DNA from: Candidatus Izemoplasma sp.
GTDB lineage: Bacteria > Bacillota_I > Bacilli_A > Izemoplasmatales > Izemoplasmataceae
Length of the DNA: 64,000 nt
Direction: 5' to 3'
Assembly (NCBI GenBank): GCA_021736205.1
Contig: JAIPGF010000002.1
Span: 25,379-89,378 of the forward strand
Part shown: piece by piece, positions 1 through 7,387 of the stretch
How the letters are laid out: each line of letters starts with the position of its first letter
Numbering within the stretch: the first letter of the stretch is position 1
The notes under the pieces: generated by a model
What the model saw: the letters and a program-made list of their open reading frames with translations, nothing else
Database searches by the model: none
What the model was told of the DNA's origin: nothing
Program-made: the position numbers and the translations under genes

Positions 1-722
1 ATCTCGTTGTCGCAACACATATAGACCCTATAGAGAAGAAACCACTCTATCATTTTTTACGTGGTACTACAACCTATTCCATTGCTTTAGCTGGTTGTAA
101 TATGAAATGCCCGTGGTGCCAAAACTATGCCATTTCCCAAATTGATTCATCTTACCCCAGACATCAGACAATCAATCCCCAAACACACATTGAAAATGCC
201 ATCAAATCAGGATGTAATTCAATTTCCTATACGTATTCTGAGCCAACTATTTATTTAGAACATGCATTAGAAACAATGAAATTAGCTAAACAACATAATC
301 TAAAAAATGTTTGGGTAACAAACGGCTTTTTTACGAAAGAAACAAGAGAGAAAATATTGCCTTTTGTTGATGCATTTAATATCGATTTAAAAGCAGCAGA
401 TGATCATACATATAAGACAATGATGAATGCACGCTTAGATCCAGTATTAGACAATATTAAAGCGTTATATAAGGCAAAAAAACATCTGGAAATTACCACA
501 CTCATTATTCCTGGTATGAACGACTCAACTAAACAACTAAACAAAATGGGTGAATTGATCAAAGAATATGCTAGCACTGATGTTCCGTGGCATCTGTCGA
601 GGTTTTTCCCGAGTTATTTAATGAAAAACAAACCTAAAACCCCTCGTAAGACGATGAAGAAAGCCAAATACATCGCAGATGATTTAGGATTTAAAAATAG
701 TTATTTAGGAAATATGTTTTAG
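1..722 (+). CDS. amrS: AmmeMemoRadiSam system radical SAM protein AmrS, 5' end missing
   Basis: The reading frame is open from base 3, so the gene begins before the window; about 240 residues are visible and roughly 95 are probably missing. The radical SAM signature CxxxCxxC (C-N-M-K-C-P-W-C) lies at 96-119, followed by CQNYAIS and a TYSEPT segment typical of the pyruvate formate-lyase-activating-enzyme-like AmrS family. The three cysteines bind a 4Fe-4S cluster that cleaves S-adenosylmethionine. An ATG at 102 falls inside this motif and cannot be the real start. The AmrB-AmrA gene follows after a 10-nt gap, the usual partnership. The substrate of this system is, to my knowledge, not established. 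Confidence 0.93.
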   Translation, partial: LVVATHIDPIEKKPLYHFLRGTTTYSIALAGCNMKCPWCQNYAISQIDSSYPRHQTINPQTHIENAIKSGCNSISYTYSEPTIYLEHALETMKLAKQHNLKNVWVTNGFFTKETREKILPFVDAFNIDLKAADDHTYKTMMNARLDPVLDNIKALYKAKKHLEITTLIIPGMNDSTKQLNKMGELIKEYASTDVPWHLSRFFPSYLMKNKPKTPRKTMKKAKYIADDLGFKNSYLGNMF

Positions 723-732
723 AGGTGATTCT

Positions 733-1905
733 ATGTCAATAATAAGTTCTTATATTGTACCCCATCCACCAATTGTTGTTCCAGAAGTTGGGGGTAAACA
801 GATTAAAAAGATTCAACAAACGTTTGATATGTATCAAACAATTGCAAAAGAAATTGCACAGCAACAACCAGACATCATTATTATTAGTTCACCCCATGCA
901 ATAACGTACAAAGATTTTTACACCATAAAACAACAAAAAAAACTAACCGGTAATTTTCATCAATTTAGAGACAGAAGTATTGCTCTAGAATTTTCTGTTG
1001 ATGAAGTTCTTACAGAAAATTTAATAAAAACGTGTACAAACAACGATATTCCTCTCCAAGTAGAACAAGATGATGCTGCACTTGACCATGGAACCCTTGT
1101 ACCACTTTATTTTATTAATCAAGTATATCAGGGATTTAATATTGTTGTGTTGAGTTCTTCCTATCAATCTTTAAACAAACATTTTCAACTTGGAAAAACA
1201 ATTCAAGAGATTGGGCCAGAAGAAAAACGTGTTATTTATATCGCTAGTGGAGACTTATCCCATAAATTAAAAAAAGATGGTCCCTATGGCATAAGTAAAG
1301 AAGGACCTGTATTAGATGAACGTATCACTAATATCGTAAAATCCAACACATTAAAAGACCTACAAGAAATTCCAGATGATTTACGTCGAAAAGGCGCTGA
1401 ATGTGGTCTTGGGTCGTTTGTTATGATGAGTGGAGCAATTGATTCACTAAAGTTTAAATCAACTATTTATTCCTATGAAAAAACATTTGGTGTTGGATAT
1501 TTGATTGCTTCTTTCAAAGGGAAAGATCCCTATGTTGAATTGGCTGAAAAAACCATTCACAATTACATTAAAAACAAGACAAAAATAACGTGTCCACCTA
1601 ACTTAGAAAAACAATTATCTGATGCGAATCACGGGGTGTTTGTGACACTTCATAAAAACGGTAGATTAAGAGGCTGCATTGGAACAGCTACCAATACACA
1701 ACCTACATTGGCAGATGAAATTATTGAAAATGCCATTAGTGCATCCACAAAAGATCCAAGATTTCCGCCCGTTACAAAAAAAGAATTACCAGATTTAGAA
1801 ATAAGTGTCGATGTGTTACAAAGGGCCACTAAGACAACAAAAAAAGAACTTAATCCCAAACATTATGGTATTATTATTAAAAAAGGCTTCAAATCTGGCC
1901 TATAA
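733..1905 (+). CDS. amrB: AmrB (MEMO-like)-AmrA (AMMECR1) fusion, cut by an in-frame stop
   Basis: Residues 1-265 form a MEMO/AmrB domain, related to extradiol dioxygenases: SPHA (His55), DHGTLVP (His119), IASGDLSH and Cys224 match its conserved sites. From about residue 268 an AMMECR1/AmrA domain begins, with LRGCIGT at 312-318. The frame stops at TAA 1903-1905, inside the conserved GLLLPDL segment of AMMECR1. The same frame continues after this codon for another 40 residues of good AMMECR1 sequence (see 1906-2028). The stop therefore looks like a TTA to TAA change, and 41 of about 431 residues are lost. The AmrB half may still work. SD AGAGGTGAT precedes the ATG. Function in the AmmeMemoRadiSam system is unknown. 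Confidence 0.9.
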   Translation: MSIISSYIVPHPPIVVPEVGGKQIKKIQQTFDMYQTIAKEIAQQQPDIIIISSPHAITYKDFYTIKQQKKLTGNFHQFRDRSIALEFSVDEVLTENLIKTCTNNDIPLQVEQDDAALDHGTLVPLYFINQVYQGFNIVVLSSSYQSLNKHFQLGKTIQEIGPEEKRVIYIASGDLSHKLKKDGPYGISKEGPVLDERITNIVKSNTLKDLQEIPDDLRRKGAECGLGSFVMMSGAIDSLKFKSTIYSYEKTFGVGYLIASFKGKDPYVELAEKTIHNYIKNKTKITCPPNLEKQLSDANHGVFVTLHKNGRLRGCIGTATNTQPTLADEIIENAISASTKDPRFPPVTKKELPDLEISVDVLQRATKTTKKELNPKHYGIIIKKGFKSGL

Positions 1906-2028
1906 TTACCAGATTTACATGGAGTTGATACGATAGAAAGACAAATTGAAATCACTAAACAAAAAGCAGGAATACATTCTGATACGTATCAATTATATAA
2001 ATTTAAAGTAAAACGACATCATGATTAA
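1906..2028 (+). pseudogene. Cut-off C-terminus of the AMMECR1 domain, same frame as 733-1905
   Basis: Directly after TAA 1903-1905 the same frame reads LPDLHGVDTIERQIEITKQK, then AGI, and ends at TAA 2026-2028. This matches the LPDLEGVDT...KAGI end of AMMECR1 proteins, so it is the lost tail of the upstream gene. No ribosome binding site or start codon is present, so it is unlikely to be made alone. Readthrough, a recent nonsense mutation or a base-call error would all look the same here. Confidence 0.88.
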
Positions 2029-2032
2029 AAAT

Positions 2033-2064
2033 AAAAGCCAAGCTCGCTAGAGTTTGGCCTTTAT
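2033..2064 (+). terminator. Rho-independent terminator after the amr genes
   Basis: Stem 2033-2045 pairs with 2050-2062 around a 4-nt loop, with one A-C mismatch and one G-T wobble, followed by a short, imperfect T-rich stretch. It closes the amrS-amrBA transcript. Confidence 0.7.
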
Positions 2065-2296
2065 ATATTGAAACAGGATTCGGAAAAAAATGGAACCTGA
2101 TAATTAAAAATCACCAAATTCACTTGGATTACAAATTCTATATAATCCCCTACACCTTAATATATATGTTTAAAATCCAAAGAGAAAACTTGAATCCTAT
2201 CTCACCTTATTTAAAATACTTCCTTTGTATAAAAAAACTATCTTTGTTTATACATACTAATTCAACCATAAACAAAACAACTCACATATTCAAGCC

Positions 2297-2326
2297 TTGA
2301 AAGTTTAAGATTAATTGATGTATAAT
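2297..2326 (+). promoter_or_regulatory. Sigma-A promoter of the HTH/TPR regulator
   Basis: TTGAAA (2297-2302), 18-nt spacer, TATAAT (2321-2326). The predicted transcript start is near 2333, giving a leader of about 130 nt before the ATG at 2465, long for this genome. The rest of 2065-2296 shows no gene or clear structure. Confidence 0.7.
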
Positions 2327-2338
2327 AAAAACTTAAGG

Positions 2339-2375
2339 ATTGTAGTTTTCAAATTAAATTTTCGAAACTTACAAT
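2339..2375 (+). promoter_or_regulatory. Imperfect inverted repeat at the start of the regulator leader
   Basis: ATTGTA (2339-2344) and TACAAT (2370-2375) are perfect inverted arms, with GTTTTC and GAAAC partly pairing inside. It starts about 6 nt after the predicted transcript start, a position suited to an operator or a leader hairpin. It may be an autoregulatory site; this is inference. Confidence 0.45.
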
Positions 2376-2436
2376 ACAATTAAAGCTACGGAAGCACTAC
2401 ATATATAAGTTTACTATTGATTGAACATTTTGTGTA

Positions 2437-2459
2437 GGGCCTAACGGGCCCGGAAGGGA
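2437..2459 (+). promoter_or_regulatory. GC-only hairpin next to the SD of the regulator
   Basis: GGGCC (2437-2441), loop TAACG, GGCCC (2447-2451) forms a 5-bp pure GC stem in a very AT-rich region. It touches the SD GGAAGGG (2452-2458) ahead of the ATG at 2465, so it could affect ribosome access. Confidence 0.5.
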
Positions 2460-2464
2460 TAAAA

Positions 2465-2812
2465 ATGCCAGAAAAAGATATTGATTATATCTCAATTATT
2501 GATTCATTAAGATTAGAAAAAAAATTAACAGTTGAAGATTTATGTGAAAATATTGTCAATCCAAGGACCTATAGAAGATATTTATCCGGAGAAAGAAAAA
2601 TGTCACATGAGAAAATCGGAGAGTTTTGTGAAAATTTAGAAATTACTTCTAGCGATCTTTACTTTTTAACAAACCGAACTGAACGAGATGAATATGTTAA
2701 AGTTATAAAACTTTATAATTTGGTTAATGATCAAAAATATGATGAATTTTATGATGGTTTAAAAGAAATAGATAAAGATAAAATAATTGCAAAGCAAAAC
2801 AAAAAAATTTAG
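2465..2812 (+). CDS. N-terminal part of an HTH/TPR-type regulator (frameshifted gene)
   Basis: Residues 8-65 form a helix-turn-helix of XRE/Rgg type (IIDSLRLEKKLTVEDLCE, a RTYRRYLSGE recognition-helix region, then SHEKIGEFCENLEI). The remainder is the start of a helical region. The frame stops at TAG 2810-2812 immediately after an A7 run (2801-2807). Moving back one base in this run joins it to the frame of 2863-3390 and gives one protein of 308 residues, about the size of Rgg/PlcR-like peptide-sensing regulators. The two parts therefore represent one gene. It is either broken, read by slippage at A7, or mis-sequenced. No peptide gene was found beside it. Confidence 0.75.
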   Translation: MPEKDIDYISIIDSLRLEKKLTVEDLCENIVNPRTYRRYLSGERKMSHEKIGEFCENLEITSSDLYFLTNRTERDEYVKVIKLYNLVNDQKYDEFYDGLKEIDKDKIIAKQNKKI

Positions 2813-2862
2813 AATTATGTATTCAACAAGTAAGATTTTTAACTGGAAAATCAAATCATTAT

Positions 2863-3390
2863 ATGATAAAAAGAAAAGCATCAAAACTTATTGATTATCC
2901 TAATTGTCTTAATCGAACAATGTTTGATTTCGTTGATATTATGGGACTAAAATTAATTGCTGAGCTTGAAATTAAAGATGAGAAAGAAGATGCACTGAAT
3001 AAATTAATTCGTATTTTAGAAAACAGAAATACAATTTATATAAATAGTGAAACTAGACACATACTCCCAACTCTATATGCAAGTGTTGCAATTTTATTAG
3101 GTCGGCTCGATAAGTATGAAAAAAGCCTTGGTGTCGCTGAAGAAGGCATTAAACTTTCGTTACATTATAATGACCATAGTGCACTAGCTCATTTGTATTA
3201 TATGAAAGGTGTGTCTCTAAAAAGAGTTGGAACGGCTACTGAGTCGAAAAAATATTTAGGTAAAGCAATTATTGTTGCAATTATAAAAGATAGCGAAGAA
3301 GAGACTAAAATGTTTAAAAAAGCAGTGAAAGATCATTTTGGTATTGAAACAGATGATGCAATTATTAATACTTTAAAAAGCGCTATCTAA
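2863..3390 (+). CDS. C-terminal helical (TPR-like) part of the frameshifted regulator
   Basis: In this frame the sequence is open from about 2800 (KNLELCIQQVRFLTGKSNHY) and continues without a stop into the ATG at 2863, which has no ribosome binding site. The frame contains paired helices with TPR character, such as LYASVAILLGRLDKYEKSLG and HSALAHLYYMKGVSLKRVG. In Rgg/PlcR/Rap-like proteins such a domain binds a peptide and controls the HTH. On its own it would have no DNA-binding domain. It is best read as the second half of the gene that starts at 2465. Confidence 0.72.
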   Translation: MIKRKASKLIDYPNCLNRTMFDFVDIMGLKLIAELEIKDEKEDALNKLIRILENRNTIYINSETRHILPTLYASVAILLGRLDKYEKSLGVAEEGIKLSLHYNDHSALAHLYYMKGVSLKRVGTATESKKYLGKAIIVAIIKDSEEETKMFKKAVKDHFGIETDDAIINTLKSAI

Positions 3391-3395
3391 TAAAA

Positions 3396-3427
3396 ATAGA
3401 AGAACTCGTGAGTTCTTCTATATTTTT
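3396..3427. terminator. Bidirectional terminator between converging genes
   Basis: A perfect 11-bp stem, 3397-3407 with 3410-3420 (AGAAGAACTC / GAGTTCTTCT), is flanked by A-rich and T-rich tracts. It can end both the regulator transcript (+) and the rhodanese transcript (-). Confidence 0.85.
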
Positions 3428-3430
3428 AAA

Positions 3431-3808
3431 TTATTCAGATAAGTTTTTATAGCCATTTTTTAATACATAAACAATTTTATAATTATCTCGCACAAGTTTC
3501 TTAGCAATTCTTTTACTCTTTCTACCATTATTACAGAACAAATATACTGGTAAGTCTCTTCTTAGTTTCGTATATTTTGAAGTCATTTCTTTTGGCTTAA
3601 AGTTTCTTGCACCTTTAATAGTACCCTCTTTATAATGTGTCTCTTTTCTGATATCAATTAATTGACCTTTACGCATATTGTTTTTAAATTCTTCTTCGTT
3701 TAATAGGACTATTCTTGATGTATCAGTGTTCTTATTTCGGATGATAAGCCATCCAATAAAAATTCCTAAAACAGCAGCAATTAATGTATTCCAACTAAAT
3801 ATTTCCAT
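3431..3808 (-). CDS. Membrane-anchored rhodanese-like protein (YqhL type)
   Basis: 125 residues. A transmembrane segment (about residues 8-23, LIAAVLGIFIGWLII) is followed by a rhodanese fold. The active-site Cys92 lies in LFCNNGRKS and the upstream IDIR motif is present. Rhodaneses carry sulfur as a persulfide on this cysteine; the donor and acceptor are unknown here. The ATG at 3808 is chosen because AGGAGTG (3814-3820) precedes it by 5 nt. A longer frame to 3931 would run through the promoter. YqhL-type proteins are common in low-GC Gram-positive bacteria. Confidence 0.85.
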   Translation of the reverse strand: MEIFSWNTLIAAVLGIFIGWLIIRNKNTDTSRIVLLNEEEFKNNMRKGQLIDIRKETHYKEGTIKGARNFKPKEMTSKYTKLRRDLPVYLFCNNGRKSKRIAKKLVRDNYKIVYVLKNGYKNLSE

Positions 3809-3827
3809 GTTTTCACTCCTCACAAAA

Positions 3828-3856
3828 ATTATATAAGGACTGTAACTGTTTGTCAA
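3828..3856 (-). promoter_or_regulatory. Consensus sigma-A promoter for the rhodanese gene
   Basis: On the minus strand TTGACA (3856-3851), 17-nt spacer, TATAAT (3833-3828): both hexamers are perfect. Transcription would begin only about 13 nt before the start codon, which rules out the longer upstream frame. Confidence 0.85.
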
Positions 3857-3940
3857 ACAGGAAAAAAATAAAAAAAAACCTCTATTCGGTTGTAATATTA
3901 TAGTATTTAATATAATATATGAAAGTAACACTTATAATTT

Positions 3941-3969
3941 TAGACAAATAACAAAATATTTATTATAAT
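3941..3969 (+). promoter_or_regulatory. Sigma-A promoter of efp
   Basis: TAGACA (3941-3946), 17-nt spacer, TATAAT (3964-3969), about 28 nt upstream of the efp ATG. Confidence 0.72.
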
Positions 3970-3997
3970 AGTAATAGATATTTTTAGGAGTGAAATC

Positions 3998-4555
3998 ATG
4001 ATAACAACAAATCAATTTAAAACGGGCGTTACAATTCAATCAGATGGTGATTTATGGACCGTTATTGAGTTTCAACATGTGAAACCAGGTAAAGGAAGTG
4101 CATTTGTACGTAGTAAACTAAGAAACATGCGCACAGGAGCAATCTTAAATAAAACTTGGCGTGCTGGAGAAAAAGTAGAAACTGCACATATCGATAAGTT
4201 TGTTATGCAGTACTTATATTCAAACGCAGATATGCATGTATTTATGAACAATGAAAATTATGAACAAATCGAAATTCCGGGTGATCGTATTGATCGACAA
4301 TTAAATTTTATTGTTGAAGGAATGGAAGTTGAAGTTATAAGCTTCGAAAAAGAAATTTTAGGTGTTGAAGTACCTGAAAAAGTTACCCTAGAAGTGACAG
4401 AAGCAGATCCTGCTGTTAAAGGAAATACGGCACAAAGTGCAACAAAAGATTGTGTTGTTGAAACAGGGTATATGTTACAAGTACCACTTTTCGTTGAGAA
4501 AGGTGATCAAATTATTATAAATACAAGCACAGGAGAGTACGATACCAGGGCTTAA
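3998..4555 (+). CDS. efp: Translation elongation factor P
   Basis: 185 residues, the full family length with three beta-barrel domains: KOW-like N-terminus (1-64), OB domain (67-125) and C-terminal OB domain (126-185) ending in the EYDTRA tail. EF-P enters ribosomes stalled on polyproline and helps form the peptide bond. The tip residue is Lys32 in KPGKGSA, the position that is post-translationally modified in many bacteria; no efm-type modification gene is seen in this window. SD TAGGAGTG precedes the ATG. Confidence 0.97.
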   Translation: MITTNQFKTGVTIQSDGDLWTVIEFQHVKPGKGSAFVRSKLRNMRTGAILNKTWRAGEKVETAHIDKFVMQYLYSNADMHVFMNNENYEQIEIPGDRIDRQLNFIVEGMEVEVISFEKEILGVEVPEKVTLEVTEADPAVKGNTAQSATKDCVVETGYMLQVPLFVEKGDQIIINTSTGEYDTRA

Positions 4556-4568
4556 GGAGGATATTATT

Positions 4569-5909
4569 TTGGATTATTCCGCCAGGATGTTAGCAATCAA
4601 CATATCAAATATATCATGGAGTTTATTAATTCCAATGATTCTACTCATATTCGTTTCCGCATTCTTTTCCATGAGTGAAACGATTTTTTCGAGTGTAAAC
4701 CCTATACGATTAAAGACGTATATTGAAAATGATAAAATCGGAAGTAAAAAAGCGCTTTGGATAACAGAGCACTTTAATAGAACCATTGCAACGATTTTAG
4801 TTGGAAACAATCTTGCAAACATTGCACTTGCAACAATCAGTGTTAGTTTCTTTGCAAGTGTCTTTACCACAGATACACTAATTAGCGTAATGAACACACT
4901 TGTTATGACAACCATCATTTTGATTTTTGGAGAGATTATTCCAAAATCATTTGGTAAACACAATGCTGAAAAATTAAGTTTAATACTTAGTGGTATTTTA
5001 TATTGGCTAATTTATATCTTAAGTCCAATCACCTATTTCTTTATTAAATTACAAAACAGACTCATTACACCAACTGATGAAGTAAGTGTCACAAACGATG
5101 AATTAGAGACAATTATTGACACTATGGAAGAAGAAGGCGCCATTGATGAAGATGAAGCTGAAATGTTACAAAGTGTGCTTGATTTACATGAACGTAAAGT
5201 TTATGAAATAATGGTCCCCCGTGTGGATATGATTGGTGTTGATCTTGAAGATGATAGCGTAGAGGATGTAAAACAGACATTCTTTAAATATAAATTCACT
5301 AGATTACCTGTTTTCTTTGATACACCAGATAATATCGTAGGCGTCTTACACGAACGTGATTTCTTAGAAAAAGTTGTCTTAGGTGAAGAAATTGATTTGA
5401 AAAAACTTTGCACAGAACCAATATATGTTAGTGAATCAATGCGTGTAGATACCTTAATTGAAACATTACAACGAGAAAACTCTCATCTAGCAATCGTTAG
5501 TGGTGAATACGGTGGAACAAGCGGTATTGTAACCATGGAAGATGCTGTTGAAGAACTTGTTGGGGAAATATATGATGAACACGATGAAATCCAAGGAGAG
5601 TTTATTCAACAAATTAAAAAAGATAAATTCTGGATTAATGCCGATGTTGATTTAGAAGATTTATTTGAATATTTAAAACTTGGTGATCCACCAGAAACAC
5701 ATTATGCCACACTTGGTGGCTGGCTATATGATTTATTTGAAGATATCCCTGAGGTGGATGAAGGATATACATACATCCACCAAATGAAAAATTATCACCA
5801 TGAGGATGATAAACCAATTATTTACACCCTAAGATTTATCATAAAAGACGTGAAAGAACGTCGCATTAGTTATGTACATCTTAGTTTAAATAAAGAAGAA
5901 ACAAAGTAA
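4569..5909 (+). CDS. CNNM/CBS-domain membrane protein (CorC/HlyC family)
   Basis: 446 residues starting at TTG 4569, 8 nt after AAGGAGG. Order: CNNM (DUF21) membrane domain with about four helices (10-190), a CBS pair (about 210-330, with KVYEIMVPRVDMIG and TSGIVTMEDAVEELVGEI) and a CorC_HlyC domain (345-440). The family is linked to Mg2+ or Co2+ export and homeostasis; CBS pairs usually bind adenine nucleotides. It lies 13 nt after efp and is probably co-transcribed. Metal specificity cannot be read from sequence. Confidence 0.9.
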   Translation: MDYSARMLAINISNISWSLLIPMILLIFVSAFFSMSETIFSSVNPIRLKTYIENDKIGSKKALWITEHFNRTIATILVGNNLANIALATISVSFFASVFTTDTLISVMNTLVMTTIILIFGEIIPKSFGKHNAEKLSLILSGILYWLIYILSPITYFFIKLQNRLITPTDEVSVTNDELETIIDTMEEEGAIDEDEAEMLQSVLDLHERKVYEIMVPRVDMIGVDLEDDSVEDVKQTFFKYKFTRLPVFFDTPDNIVGVLHERDFLEKVVLGEEIDLKKLCTEPIYVSESMRVDTLIETLQRENSHLAIVSGEYGGTSGIVTMEDAVEELVGEIYDEHDEIQGEFIQQIKKDKFWINADVDLEDLFEYLKLGDPPETHYATLGGWLYDLFEDIPEVDEGYTYIHQMKNYHHEDDKPIIYTLRFIIKDVKERRISYVHLSLNKEETK

Positions 5910-5947
5910 CATTAACACAAAATAGCACCATTAATGGAGGTGAATTA

Positions 5948-6673
5948 GTGGAACGATTACAGAAATATATTGCACATTGTGGTTACACATCAAGACGAAA
6001 AGCAGAAGACTTAATTTCGGCTGGCAAAGTTAAAGTTAACGGAGATATTATCACAGAACTCGGTAGTAAAGTTACCAACGATGATGTTGTTGAAATTGCT
6101 GGGAAAGTCTTAGAAAAAGAAAACAAAGTTTACTATGTTCTTTATAAACCTGAGAACTATATTAGCACAACCGATGATGAAGTTGGACGCGACATGGTAA
6201 TTGACCTAATTCAAACCGATAAACGCATATATCCCGTCGGCCGATTAGATTTTGACACTTCAGGTGTTTTATTGATGACAAACGATGGCGATTTTGCAAA
6301 CAAAATGATTAATTCAAAATACAACGTTGAAAAAGAGTATCGTGTTAAATTAGACGGATTTCTACGTAAAAAAGAATCTAGACGATTAATGCGAGGTGTT
6401 AAAATAGATAATTATGAAACAGCTCCTTGTATTATTAAGGATGTTGAATATGATACAACACAAAAACGCTCATATGCAACGATCATTATTACCGAAGGTA
6501 AATACCATCAAGTAAAAAAAATGTTTGAACATGTTGGACATGAAGTCCTTAAACTTAAACGTGTCCGTTTCGGATGTGTTGACCTTAAATACTTAAGAAC
6601 TGGGCAATATAGAAGATTAAAACCCCATGAACGGAAAAAACTTATTCATTTAAGTCAAAAAGAGATTCAATAA
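5948..6673 (+). CDS. rluB: rRNA pseudouridine synthase, RluB/RsuA family
   Basis: 241 residues, GTG start at 5948 after GGAGGTG. An N-terminal S4 RNA-binding domain (1-47) is followed by the synthase domain, with catalytic Asp101 in GRLDFDTSG and the KEYRV and EGKYHQVKKM motifs. Such enzymes turn one uridine in 23S rRNA (helix 90 region for RluB) into pseudouridine. Gene order rluB-cmk-rpsA-der matches Bacillus relatives. The choice between RluB and a sibling enzyme is from context. Confidence 0.9.
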   Translation: MERLQKYIAHCGYTSRRKAEDLISAGKVKVNGDIITELGSKVTNDDVVEIAGKVLEKENKVYYVLYKPENYISTTDDEVGRDMVIDLIQTDKRIYPVGRLDFDTSGVLLMTNDGDFANKMINSKYNVEKEYRVKLDGFLRKKESRRLMRGVKIDNYETAPCIIKDVEYDTTQKRSYATIIITEGKYHQVKKMFEHVGHEVLKLKRVRFGCVDLKYLRTGQYRRLKPHERKKLIHLSQKEIQ

Positions 6674-6678
6674 AATGA

Positions 6679-6706
6679 GTGACAAATCATATTTTTTTGT
6701 TATAAT
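6679..6706 (+). promoter_or_regulatory. Sigma-A promoter of cmk
   Basis: GTGACA (6679-6684), 16-nt spacer, TATAAT (6701-6706), just after the rluB stop codon. Confidence 0.7.
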
Positions 6707-6732
6707 ATAGTATGGTTGAAAGAGGTGAGAAC

Positions 6733-7386
6733 ATGAAAACCACCCAAATCGCCATAGATGGACCAGCTGGTGCGGGTAAAAGCACTATTGCTAAAATGGT
6801 TGCAAAGGAACTTTCCTTTCAATATTTAGATACCGGTGCCATGTATCGTGCGGTCACATACTTTGCCATAGAAGAAAATATTAACTTAAAAGATCCCAAC
6901 TCTTTTAGATTTGTAAAAGATTTAACGTTTGATTTTAAGCATAATCATATCTTTTTAAATGGTAAAGATATTACAAACAAAGTTAGAACACATCAGGTTT
7001 CAAACAATGTATCAGATGTTGCAGCTATTAAATTGGTTAGACAATATCTCGTTGAGAAACAACGTGAAATTGCCGAAGCAAAAGATATCGTGATGGATGG
7101 TAGAGACATTGGAACCAAAGTATTAAAGAACGCAGATTACAAATTCTTTTTAACCGCAAGCATTGAACAGCGAGCAAAAAGAAGATATAATGAAAACTTA
7201 GAAAAAGGCATTGATACAGATTTTGATAAACTCGTCCAAGAGATAAAAAGACGAGATGATATTGATTCAAACAGAAAGATCAATCCTTTAAGACCGGCTG
7301 ATGATGCGGTCATAATAGATACATCATCACTAAACCAAAATCAAGTATTACAGTTAATAACTGATAAAATAAGAGGAGTCGAGTAA
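6733..7386 (+). CDS. cmk: Cytidylate kinase
   Basis: 217 residues. P-loop GPAGAGKST (10-18), LDTGAMYRA (substrate-binding region), VMDGRDIGTKVLK and a RRDDIDSNRKINPL lid-like segment are all present. The enzyme phosphorylates CMP or dCMP with ATP. ATG 6733 is chosen over ATG 6712 because AGAGGTGAG (6721-6729) lies between them as the SD. The next gene begins 1 nt after the stop codon, so the two are coupled. Confidence 0.95.
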   Translation: MKTTQIAIDGPAGAGKSTIAKMVAKELSFQYLDTGAMYRAVTYFAIEENINLKDPNSFRFVKDLTFDFKHNHIFLNGKDITNKVRTHQVSNNVSDVAAIKLVRQYLVEKQREIAEAKDIVMDGRDIGTKVLKNADYKFFLTASIEQRAKRRYNENLEKGIDTDFDKLVQEIKRRDDIDSNRKINPLRPADDAVIIDTSSLNQNQVLQLITDKIRGVE

Positions 7387-7387
7387 A

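Noticed and set aside
4574..4963. Minus-strand frame of 129 codons
   Set aside because: It is a shadow of the CNNM domain; hydrophobic because the opposite strand encodes membrane helices.
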